Assembly (NCBI GenBank): GCA_900105225.1 | Contig: LT629764.1 | Span: 5,290,501 to 5,354,500, forward strand | Reading direction: 5' to 3' | Length of the DNA stretch: 64,000 nucleotides | DNA from: Paenibacillaceae bacterium GAS479 | GTDB taxonomy: Bacteria; Bacillota; Bacilli; Paenibacillales; Paenibacillaceae | In this document: positions 26,589 through 34,254 of the stretch, piece by piece | How the letters are laid out: every line of letters begins with the position of its first letter | How positions within the stretch are numbered: position 1 is the first letter of the stretch | The notes under the pieces: generated by a model | The model's input: the letters and a program-made list of their open reading frames with translations, nothing else | Told to the model about the DNA's origin: nothing | The model's database searches: none | Translations under genes and position numbers: made by a program

Positions 26589-28349
26589 TTACTGAAGACG
26601 TACAGGTAGCTGTAAATACGAATCATACTGTCCGCCGCAGTGAATAATATGTTTGCCAAAATTTACTGGAGGTGCAGCTGGTGTACCAGGCATTATGCCA
26701 CCAACTTCATCCTTTGCACTTACAATAAAGCGAAGTTGCTCTCCCGGATAAAGGAGCATTCCTATTGGGAACATCTCAATTTCAATCTCTACAATCTCAC
26801 CCTTGTGGAGTTTTTCTTCACGATCAAAAGTATATGCAGGCACCTCATCCGTGCTCTTTTCTTCATCAAGGTGTCTCATCGATACACGAAGACGACCGTT
26901 GCTGCCTTTATATCTTAAAACACTTCCGCCGCGGTCTGTTAGATCATGCATCCTTGCAGTCATATTTGGTACTACAAACTGCTGAAGGTGATTTCCAAAT
27001 TTATCAAGCTTATAGAGATATACAAGTATATCCATATCATCGCTACCATCAACTTCAACATAAAGTTTTGCTTTAGGATAACCGACAAGTTCTGTCTTTT
27101 CCTCTGCTTTATAGAGGAATGATGCCTGTGCAAGAGATGCCTCACTGTCATAAATTGCAGGTATATCTGCTTTAGCAAGTGTTGTTGAAAGAGTACGCGT
27201 AGCTCCATCAAGATACATCTTCTTGTATTCCGTCCCTTTAGGTGGGAACGTTTCAGCTTCAATGCCTTCATAATGTCCACCTTCAAAATCATGAAGTGCA
27301 TACCGCACCACAGGTGTTTTCTCCCAGCCATTATCGATCCCCTTTAGGAAATGGTCGAAGAATTTAAGGCGGTCTTCCTGCTGTTCCTCCTTGTAGAAAT
27401 CCGGCCATTCCTGATTGTCATGGATACGAAGCCATTTGTTTTCCTTTGGCATACTTCTCCAAGCGCGAAATGTGCCTGGGGTGTGCAATGTATTGCTGTA
27501 ACTTGCTACAACATAAGCAGGGCAAGTTATATTCTCGAATTTAGCAATTTTATCCTCCCATAATTCACAGTTGGCAAATGGATATTTAAGCCCTTCATCA
27601 TGTACATCTTCTCTCCTAACAGGCTTACCAGCATGTACATGGTTAACTTGCAGACGAGATGCAAAGTTTACATCAAGTATACCGCCTCGACGAATGAGGT
27701 CACGATAAGCATCTCCAAAACCTTCCACCGGATTTATCGCTGCAAGGTGGGGCGGCTGCTCCGCAGCGATGAACCACTGTGAAAGCGCAAGGTATGAAGT
27801 GCCGCTTGTAGCGACCTTTCCGTTGCACCATTCTTGTTCAGCAAGCCATTCTATGAGATCATAGCAGTCACGAGCCTCCTGTGTACCAATCATATAGATA
27901 TCGCCTTCAGAATGTGCAATTCCTCTCGGATCAGGATTACAAACTGCGTAACCATGATTACACCAATAAGCAGGGTCACTGCCCTCGAACTTATGAAGAC
28001 CCGAAAGTTCTGAATCAGGTATACCAATCATACCAAAAAGATTTGTGTATCTTGGGGCTGTACCGGCTGCCTTTCCATAAGGACTCCAAGAAATAATAAC
28101 AGGAACCTTTTCTTCTCCAGAGGGGCGGAAAACATCAGTGTAGATTGTAACACCATCTCTAAGTTTTACCGGTACATCTCTTTCAAAAATCACATCACAC
28201 AGCAGTGGCATAAAACGTTGATCTACTTGATAGCCTTTCTTGAGCTCCATTGTACCCGGGTTGAATTTGCTCAGTATACCGTGCTCAACTCCATCATCGA
28301 TATATTTAAATGATTGGTTGAATAACATCATTTCTTTTGCTTTATCCAT
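26589..28349 (-). CDS. CocE/NonD-family hydrolase (X-Pro dipeptidyl-peptidase S15-like)
   Basis: A 586-residue alpha/beta hydrolase with a C-terminal jelly-roll domain. The N-terminal core has DGVTIYTDVFRPSG, WCNHGYAVCNPDPRGIAHSE, and the nucleophile elbow GTSYLALSQWF (Ser about 183). The C-terminal half contains the PepX-C-like jelly roll. Members cleave esters, amides or beta-lactam acyl groups; the substrate here is unknown. The gene is AT-rich compared with its neighbours, has a TetR gene divergently next to it, and a broken homologous stub behind it, all consistent with acquired DNA. Confidence 0.85.
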   Translation of the reverse strand: MDKAKEMMLFNQSFKYIDDGVEHGILSKFNPGTMELKKGYQVDQRFMPLLCDVIFERDVPVKLRDGVTIYTDVFRPSGEEKVPVIISWSPYGKAAGTAPRYTNLFGMIGIPDSELSGLHKFEGSDPAYWCNHGYAVCNPDPRGIAHSEGDIYMIGTQEARDCYDLIEWLAEQEWCNGKVATSGTSYLALSQWFIAAEQPPHLAAINPVEGFGDAYRDLIRRGGILDVNFASRLQVNHVHAGKPVRREDVHDEGLKYPFANCELWEDKIAKFENITCPAYVVASYSNTLHTPGTFRAWRSMPKENKWLRIHDNQEWPDFYKEEQQEDRLKFFDHFLKGIDNGWEKTPVVRYALHDFEGGHYEGIEAETFPPKGTEYKKMYLDGATRTLSTTLAKADIPAIYDSEASLAQASFLYKAEEKTELVGYPKAKLYVEVDGSDDMDILVYLYKLDKFGNHLQQFVVPNMTARMHDLTDRGGSVLRYKGSNGRLRVSMRHLDEEKSTDEVPAYTFDREEKLHKGEIVEIEIEMFPIGMLLYPGEQLRFIVSAKDEVGGIMPGTPAAPPVNFGKHIIHCGGQYDSYLQLPVRLQ

Positions 28350-28762
28350 AGTCGAATCATCCTTTGAATTTAATGAATTGCATTCTTTGATTTTTCACAT
28401 TTTGTTACTACGTTGGGCTAAATGAACAGCAGCTGATCTGAAAGTGATGAAATCAACGCTGGCAGTACAGCTGGCTTTTACTTAATTAAGGTCGAAATCA
28501 CGCTCCATTGCTCTGCGCCCTCCAGCCCGGATGACCTGTCTCGGTCTACCTCGTGAACAGAAACAGAAATCGACATCATAAATCGAGTTTTGAGTCAAAC
28601 TTCTGTACTCCTCTTTCACTTTAAGTTACAATAATGAACAACCTGTTGTCTTTTATTAAGTATAGAATTGATAAAGATTCTGTTCAATAATTAAAAATGG
28701 CAAATGTGTCGGTTACGGAACACCTTGAATTATTATGTTGGTTAAAATAAGGAGGTTTTTTT
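28350..28762. other. Intergenic region between divergent hydrolase and tetR genes
   Basis: About 410 AT-rich bases separate the hydrolase and TetR starts. It should contain both promoters and the TetR operator, but I could not identify a convincing symmetric site. A GGAGG at 28751-28755 serves the TetR gene. No supported coding frame was seen. Confidence 0.5.
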
Positions 28763-29380
28763 TTGCGTAATCCAAATACGGATTTACGTGTCATTCGAAC
28801 TAAAGAATCCATTCGAAATGCACTAGTAGAATTAATAAATGAAAGAAGTTTCGAAGCCATTACGGTTAAAGACATAACAACAAGGGCGCGAATTAATCGA
28901 GGTACATTTTATGCATACTATCAAGACAAATTTGATTTAATGACGAAGTGTGAAGAAGAATTGATGTTTGATATGTCCAAAATTATAAAACAAAGCTTTC
29001 CAAGTGTTATTGCCACACTTGAAACGGGCTCTCAGGCTATAGCACCATTTTCTTTTACAGTTTTATTATTTGAGTATTTAGGTATAAATAGTGCACTTAT
29101 GAAAGCTCTGTTAGTTCAAAAGGGGAATTTTTCATTTCAAGCAAGATTGAAAGAATTTATATGGGAGACACTCTTTGGGAATAATCCAGATGCATTTGTA
29201 AAGGAGGAAAATCTTCTGGTGCCACAACAATATTTATCTTCTTATATGGGGAGTGCAATCATAGGAGTAATTCAACAATGGTTAGAAAGTGGCAGGAGAG
29301 AGTCTCCTGAAGATATGGCTCGTATCCTAACAACCATTACAGTTAATGGTCCCTTCTTTGCAGCTGGTTTAAAGAAATAA
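28763..29380 (+). CDS. TetR/AcrR-family transcriptional regulator
   Basis: A 205-residue regulator starting at TTG 28763 (GGAGG seven bases ahead). The N-terminal HTH is clear: RSFEAITVKDITTRARINRG (about 27-46) then TFYAYYQDKFDLM. The C-terminal domain resembles the TetR_C_33/YcdC-like group only loosely. Divergent from the CocE-type hydrolase, which is its likely target. A strong terminator follows. Confidence 0.85.
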   Translation: MRNPNTDLRVIRTKESIRNALVELINERSFEAITVKDITTRARINRGTFYAYYQDKFDLMTKCEEELMFDMSKIIKQSFPSVIATLETGSQAIAPFSFTVLLFEYLGINSALMKALLVQKGNFSFQARLKEFIWETLFGNNPDAFVKEENLLVPQQYLSSYMGSAIIGVIQQWLESGRRESPEDMARILTTITVNGPFFAAGLKK

Positions 29381-29433
29381 TTCGGCACAACAAAATCATC
29401 TTTGCATTGTAGAGAAAGCCGCCTGAACTCAAA

Positions 29434-29459
29434 TGACCGCTAATAAAGATTAGCGGTCA
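29434..29459 (+). terminator. Terminator after tetR
   Basis: TGACCGCTAAT pairs perfectly with ATTAGCGGTCA around a four-base loop, followed by CTTGTTATTTC. It lies 54 bases beyond the TetR stop. Confidence 0.75.
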
Positions 29460-29523
29460 CTTGTTATTTCAGAATGTGTACTTGATGTCCGCTAATGTAA
29501 TTCAATATTTGGAGGCTTTGCTA

Positions 29524-29823
29524 ATGAGAGAAACACAGGGAATTTCGGAACTGGGCGATCAGATGATTCAGGAATTCATTCACACCCTCACCACCCATGA
29601 AGATTTGAACTCCAGATTTGAACTCCAAAACATTAAATAAGTACGCAAGCGATTTGAAACATTAGCAATTTATTCACGTTTCCAGCAATCGCGCTCCGAA
29701 CGAGGAAGAAACGACAATCCTAATGGCTACCCTTATGGCAAAGGTAAGCTTCAGGAAGAGCTACTAAACCATAATACATCTCTAAATTCATTGCGTCCGC
29801 TTAAACAACAGGAAACTGAATAA
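29524..29823 (+). pseudogene. Broken recombinase-like ORF with 13-bp tandem duplication
   Basis: GGAGG lies eight bases ahead of ATG 29524. The frame runs 38 codons to TAA 29638 and then stays open in the same frame to 29823. AGATTTGAACTCC occurs twice in tandem (29601-29626), a 13-base duplication that shifts frame. Removing one copy would give HEDLNSKTLNKYASDLKH, which resembles the N-terminal SAM-like domain of tyrosine recombinases. A further stop follows in that frame too. The open tail (NPNGYPYGKGKLQEELLNHN) is not recognised. Most likely the decayed remains of a mobile-element gene. Confidence 0.5.
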
Positions 29824-29927
29824 TCCATTAGTCTGGGCGGTGTGAAGAAAAAACAGCAAGCCGATCACGTTCGAAGGCTTAGCGTATATTTTCGTTAAAA
29901 TGTTGGCGCGACCCCTAGTTCTGCTTT

Positions 29928-30983
29928 TCACGTGTGTTGCTGTTTGCGTCTGATACTGTAAAATCGCATTGCGGCAGGTACACCCTTAATTTCAAGAATT
30001 CCGTTATAGATGAGCTCCCTCAATCGGTATTCAAAATAAGAATCCCCGATGTATTGCTCACAATAACCAATTGCCTCACCAATTAATCGGGCTGATTTTA
30101 AGAAGCTGTTATCGCTCAAGGGCGGCTTAAGATCATCCAGCTTCTCCAACAGATATTGATCATAATATTCTGCAGGCACCTCAAGCACAGCACCGTCTCG
30201 CCAAATACGCAGCGTTCCGGATTGCTCCGTAATTACCTGCCATTCACGTTCCAGCTGCGTAAGATCAGAAGCACACAACTTACCTTTGCCATCCATCAGG
30301 GTAAAAGCTTCCCGTAGTTTGTTCGAAGGGATCTCTCCCGAGTACCTATAGTTAATGGAGGCTTCTGGTCGGTTGTAAAGCTCCTCGCACATTGCGCAAG
30401 CATCATTTACTGAAATAGAATTATGTTTGTTTCGGAGTAGGTAGAGCGCGTGTCGCATCCCTGCCTGCTCGCATGCGTTGCCACTGGTCCAAATAATCAC
30501 TTCTGCCTGTTCCGGAATTTTCTCTAACTCGTCTAGAAGCTCATTGTATTCTTCTTCGAATTCAGTGTAAGCTTCGAACGCTTCCGTGATATTGTTGTGG
30601 AACCAGTTACTGCGTGCCTTCCGTCCTTCCGGCGAGTCTAGACTGTAGAGTGGACCAATTGCGTAATTCTCACGCAACGTTATCAACTTGTGCGTTTCCT
30701 CGCAGTCGAGTCCTTTTAGTGCCTGTCTCATGCTGCCCGCAAAGGAATCGCCAACAACGATATGGACATGAGTACAGGTTGGTACAGGGGACCAGACCGC
30801 CCTTTTTTCCTGAATTCCCATCAGTTCGTCATACAGCTCAATCAGTTCAGAGATCGTCGTATCAAGCGTTCCTTCCTGTTCCTTTATTAACTTGATATTT
30901 GCCAAAATCAACCTCAGATAGGGCTTTAATTCTCCTTCTCCCAAGCTATCGGTTGCCTTTTTGATTGCTAACATATCCCTCAA
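29928..30983 (-). CDS. DUF1835/DUF3658 domain protein
   Basis: A 351-residue protein. The central part, THVHIVVGDSFAGSMRQAL (about 71-89) and LITLRENYAIGPLYSLDS, is the DUF1835 pattern, and the C-terminal half fits the associated DUF3658 domain (LREAFTLMDGKGKLCASDLT). Residues 1-60 form a helical N-terminal extension. The biochemical role of the family is not established. It starts at TTG 30983 or ATG 30974; the former has a better-spaced GGG. It is 40 bases downstream of ytoI in the same direction, so may be co-transcribed. Confidence 0.72.
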   Translation of the reverse strand: MRDMLAIKKATDSLGEGELKPYLRLILANIKLIKEQEGTLDTTISELIELYDELMGIQEKRAVWSPVPTCTHVHIVVGDSFAGSMRQALKGLDCEETHKLITLRENYAIGPLYSLDSPEGRKARSNWFHNNITEAFEAYTEFEEEYNELLDELEKIPEQAEVIIWTSGNACEQAGMRHALYLLRNKHNSISVNDACAMCEELYNRPEASINYRYSGEIPSNKLREAFTLMDGKGKLCASDLTQLEREWQVITEQSGTLRIWRDGAVLEVPAEYYDQYLLEKLDDLKPPLSDNSFLKSARLIGEAIGYCEQYIGDSYFEYRLRELIYNGILEIKGVPAAMRFYSIRRKQQHT

Positions 30984-31023
30984 AGCTATTTCCCTACCCT
31001 TCGTACTTGCCCTAAATAGAAGC

Positions 31024-32349
31024 TTACTCCATCAACCTCGCAGTCAGCATCGACTGAGCGACCTTTTGGCCATCGGCGAATACCTGGACCTCGACCTTGC
31101 AGAATTTGCGGCTCAGCTCGATCAGGACCGGGTACAGGCGGAGCATCTGATCAATCTCTACTGGAGCGAAATAATACACAGAATGGCTATCCGCAATCAA
31201 GTTGCTGCGTCGATGATCGCGAATGGTACGTACCGCGGCATGATGGATAAGGCCGGACAGCACTCCTTCCGACAAATTGCCCATTGTGTTACTGAACAGC
31301 GCCTCGGCGGGGCCTTCGTAATAAACACGACCATCCGCTTCGCGTCCTTCATGGAACATACGCCGTATCTGATCCTCCAGCGTTTCACCGTTCTGTGGCT
31401 GATGCTGAATCTGCTGCATCGCTTGCAGCACATCTTTACGACTAATAACACCGGCAAGCCTGCCATCCGCAGCCACAACCGGCAGAAGCTCGATCGCCTC
31501 GCCGACCATCATATGACCTACTGTTGCCACCGATGTCTGAGGTGTGCAAGTTTTAGGATGGGGCGTCATACGGCCAGCAATAGGCTCCTCCAGCTGCGCT
31601 CCAATCAGATCCTTCGTTGTCACCATGCCAATCGGTCTCATGTCATCGTCGACAACAGGGAAGCGGTTGTGGTTCGTCTCGTCAATTTGCCGCATTGCAT
31701 CGCTGACAAGGGCATCCTTATGTAAATAAGCCAGCGGAAGATCATGGCGCAAAATATCCGAAACCAGCACGATCTGCTTTTTGATCAAACGATCATAAAT
31801 CGCCCGGTTGATTAGCGCCGCCACCGTAAACGTGTCATAAGTGCTGCTGAGAATGGGCAGCTCAAGCCGGTCGGCCAGTTCTACGACTTCCTGGCTTGTC
31901 CCAAAACCGCCTGTTACCAGCACCCCGGCGCCTAGCGAAAGCGCACTATAATGAGCCTTGTCGCGGTTGCCAACAATGAGCAAATTGTCCGGCTCTATGT
32001 AGCCCATCATTGCTTCCAGCTGCATAGCGCCGATGACAAACTTGTTCAGCGTTTTCTGCAGACCTGCTTTCCCTCCGAGCACCTGGCCGTCGACAATCGA
32101 GACGATCTCTTCGAACGTCAGCTTGTCGATCTTCTCCTGCTTGCGGCTGTCCACCCGCACCGTACCGGTACGCAGCTTCGTGCTGACGATGCCGCGCGAC
32201 TCTGCCTCTTTGATGGCTCGATAAGCTGTGCCTTCGCTCACATCCAGAGCTTGTGCGATTTTGCGCACCGAAACACGCGTTCCGACCTCTAAACTTTCCA
32301 TATAGGTAATAAGCTGATCATGTTTGGTAGAAAAATCGGCTGGTCCCAT
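31024..32349 (-). CDS. ytoI: YtoI-like DRTGG-CBS-HotDog transcription factor
   Basis: A 441-residue protein with an N-terminal winged HTH (VRKIAQALDVSEGTAYRAIK, about 24-43), a DRTGG-like domain (about 75-180, LSLGAGVLVTGGFGTSQEVV), two CBS domains (about 195-315, HNRFPVVDDDMRPIGMVTTK and IELLPVVAADGRLAGVISRK), and a C-terminal HotDog thioesterase-like domain. This order matches B. subtilis YtoI. CBS domains suggest adenine-nucleotide sensing and the HotDog domain an acyl-CoA ligand; the regulon is unknown. GGAGG lies eight bases ahead of ATG. Confidence 0.88.
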   Translation of the reverse strand: MGPADFSTKHDQLITYMESLEVGTRVSVRKIAQALDVSEGTAYRAIKEAESRGIVSTKLRTGTVRVDSRKQEKIDKLTFEEIVSIVDGQVLGGKAGLQKTLNKFVIGAMQLEAMMGYIEPDNLLIVGNRDKAHYSALSLGAGVLVTGGFGTSQEVVELADRLELPILSSTYDTFTVAALINRAIYDRLIKKQIVLVSDILRHDLPLAYLHKDALVSDAMRQIDETNHNRFPVVDDDMRPIGMVTTKDLIGAQLEEPIAGRMTPHPKTCTPQTSVATVGHMMVGEAIELLPVVAADGRLAGVISRKDVLQAMQQIQHQPQNGETLEDQIRRMFHEGREADGRVYYEGPAEALFSNTMGNLSEGVLSGLIHHAAVRTIRDHRRSNLIADSHSVYYFAPVEIDQMLRLYPVLIELSRKFCKVEVQVFADGQKVAQSMLTARLME

Positions 32350-32616
32350 ATCGACTTCCTCCCGTTATCGAATCATCTGCTATTCGGCGCGAAGCCGGAT
32401 ACCCTGCCATCGTCCTATGGAACAGCGTTCTCCTATGTACTTAAAATGAGAGCGCTTCTATTAATTCTTTAAACTCATCATAAACTAAAATTCAAACAGT
32501 CAGCAAGGAAGCTCCCTTCCTAGCTCGGCTTGGGAATTCCATCCTTTGTTTTCAGATCCCTCTAGCTAAAATGCCCTTCGTCGCCTAAGCCCCCTCCCTC
32601 TCTTTATCTGTCTACC

Positions 32617-33546
32617 TCATCCAAGCGAAGGCAGCTTTCCTGACATTTGCTCCATCGCCGCCTTCATCTGATAGTTATCAATATGTGTATAAATTTGTGT
32701 TGTTTCGATGCTCGCATGACCGAGCAGTTCCTGAAGCGTGCGGATGTCCGTGCCGCTACGAATTTGCATCGTTGCAAAACTATGCCTTAGCTTATGGCTG
32801 GACAGCTTTTTCATCGACAGCTCGGGAAGCTCGCCCTGTAGCCGACGCAGCGTTGCATCTGCAATCGTCTGGATCATGCGAATTGACAGCCTGCGCCCAA
32901 GCTGGCTGATGAACATCGGCTGCTCCTTGCCCTGCCTCATCTCCAGCAGATTCTCTTCCATCATGCGGCGCAGCAGCCCCGCCAAGCTGTCCGGGAGCGG
33001 GAGGTAGCGCCACTTGCGGCCTTTACCCAACACCGATAAAATCCCATCTGGTTTAAGGTCATGAATATTTAAGCGGTGAATTTCACCGACACGAAGTCCA
33101 GCATATGCCATCAGCAGCAAAATGGAAAGATTACGCTCGCGATGTTTGCCCTCCACATGCTGGAACAGCTGCAGCAGCTGTCCTTCCTCTAAATACACCG
33201 GAATACGGTTTTTCTGTTGCCTTGACTTTGGCGTAAGCGCAGCCGGATTACTGCTCAGCCGATCCATCTCATTCAACGAGCGATAAAATGCCCTCAAAGA
33301 CGACAGTTTACGGTTCCGCGCTTCATCTCCGGCTCCTCCCTCCCGACTGCGTGATAAGTAACGCATAATTTCCAGCTTGCCGGTATTTCCCAGATCAGCT
33401 GGGTACAACATCGACAGATATTGTCTGACATCCGCCAGATAAGCTTTTTCGGTTGAGCTCGTCATACCCTGGTTTTTCATCCAGATGCCGAACAGCTCCA
33501 ATTCCTCGCCATATGTCTCTTGAAGCTCATGATTGGTCGCAGACAA
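32617..33546 (-). CDS. XerC/XerD-like tyrosine recombinase
   Basis: A 309-residue site-specific recombinase. SAM-like N-terminal domain (about 15-95) and catalytic domain with Arg in AGLRVGEIHRL, Lys in GKGRKWRYLPL, the HKLRHSFATMQ box, and LLGHASIETTQIYTH with the Tyr nucleophile. TTG 33546 is chosen because AAAGGAG lies nine bases ahead; the TTG at 33555 would abut it. Length fits XerC/XerD, but the context (next to ytoI and an ArsR gene) is not the usual xerC or xerD locus, so it may be an additional chromosomal recombinase. Confidence 0.85.
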   Translation of the reverse strand: MSATNHELQETYGEELELFGIWMKNQGMTSSTEKAYLADVRQYLSMLYPADLGNTGKLEIMRYLSRSREGGAGDEARNRKLSSLRAFYRSLNEMDRLSSNPAALTPKSRQQKNRIPVYLEEGQLLQLFQHVEGKHRERNLSILLLMAYAGLRVGEIHRLNIHDLKPDGILSVLGKGRKWRYLPLPDSLAGLLRRMMEENLLEMRQGKEQPMFISQLGRRLSIRMIQTIADATLRRLQGELPELSMKKLSSHKLRHSFATMQIRSGTDIRTLQELLGHASIETTQIYTHIDNYQMKAAMEQMSGKLPSLG

Positions 33547-33591
33547 GCCTTCCAACTCCTTTCCTTCTTATAAAAAACCCTCTATAAAATG

Positions 33592-33623
33592 AAGTTGCGT
33601 AAAATATGTATTTCACGCAACTT
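33592..33623. terminator. Hairpin between arsR and xer genes
   Basis: AAGTTGCGT pairs with ACGCAACTT around 14 bases, followed on the plus side by TTTTG and on the minus side by CATTTTAT. It probably ends the minus-strand ArsR transcript. Confidence 0.6.
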
Positions 33624-33654
33624 TTGAGCCGGAAAAAACGGCATCCTCGATGGC

Positions 33655-34071
33655 TCAGGAATGCCGAATATGTTGCAACGTCTGGCGGAAAATCTGTTCC
33701 ACATGATCGTCATCTAGGGAATAATACACCGTTTTCCCTTGTTTGCGGCGCTTGACGATACGCATGTTACGGAGGTATCGCAGCTGATGGGATACGGCCG
33801 ACTGGTTCATTTCCAGCAGTACGGTCAGATCATGTACGCATAGCTCGCTATGCAGCAGAGCTCCTACCAGCTTGACCCGCGTCGGGTCGCTGAAAGCTTT
33901 CAGCCAATCTGCAAGCTGAAGCGCGGATTCATCATCCAGCATCGCCGCTTTCACCGCAGTCAGATCCTGCTGAACCTCTGGCACAGCATGCTCTGATTCT
34001 ACCTCCACCGGATCCTCTTCTCGGAAATCGGAAGAATAGGGTTCAGGAACGTTTGAAGCATCCGATTTCAT
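33655..34071 (-). CDS. ArsR/SmtB-family zinc sensor, CzrA-like
   Basis: A 138-residue winged-helix repressor with a Glu/Asp-rich N-terminal extension. The HTH lies in VHDLTVLLEMNQSAVSHQLR (about 77-96). The last helix carries D121-x-H123-x10-H134-x2-H137, exactly the alpha-5 zinc/cobalt site spacing of CzrA, so the signal is probably Zn(II) or Co(II). The CVC cysteine motif of CadC-type cadmium sensors is reduced to ELCVHD with a single Cys. Divergent from the P-type ATPase, whose promoter holds a matching operator. Confidence 0.87.
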   Translation of the reverse strand: MKSDASNVPEPYSSDFREEDPVEVESEHAVPEVQQDLTAVKAAMLDDESALQLADWLKAFSDPTRVKLVGALLHSELCVHDLTVLLEMNQSAVSHQLRYLRNMRIVKRRKQGKTVYYSLDDDHVEQIFRQTLQHIRHS

Positions 34072-34178
34072 ATCAATTCCTCCGGTTCATTAGGCTTGTA
34101 TACCATTATAACAAATCCCGGGCATTAAACGGAAGTTTTACGGACATGATGAAATTTCAACAATTAGGCGTATTGCGG

Positions 34179-34207
34179 TTGACTGTACCTCTTATAAATC
34201 ATATTAT
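34179..34207 (+). promoter_or_regulatory. Promoter of the P-type ATPase gene
   Basis: TTGACT (34179-34184) and TATTAT (34202-34207) have an ideal 17-base spacer. The -10 box overlaps the ArsR operator that follows, so repressor binding would exclude RNA polymerase. Confidence 0.75.
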
Positions 34208-34226
34208 GTGAACAAGTATTCATATG
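34205..34226. promoter_or_regulatory. CzrA/SmtB-type operator
   Basis: The dyad ATGTGAA-CAAGTA-TTCATAT matches the TGAA-N6-TTCA core of ArsR/SmtB zinc-repressor operators. It overlaps the -10 box of the ATPase promoter. Confidence 0.78.
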
Positions 34227-34254
34227 TAAAGAAGTTGTAGGAAGGATGATACTT

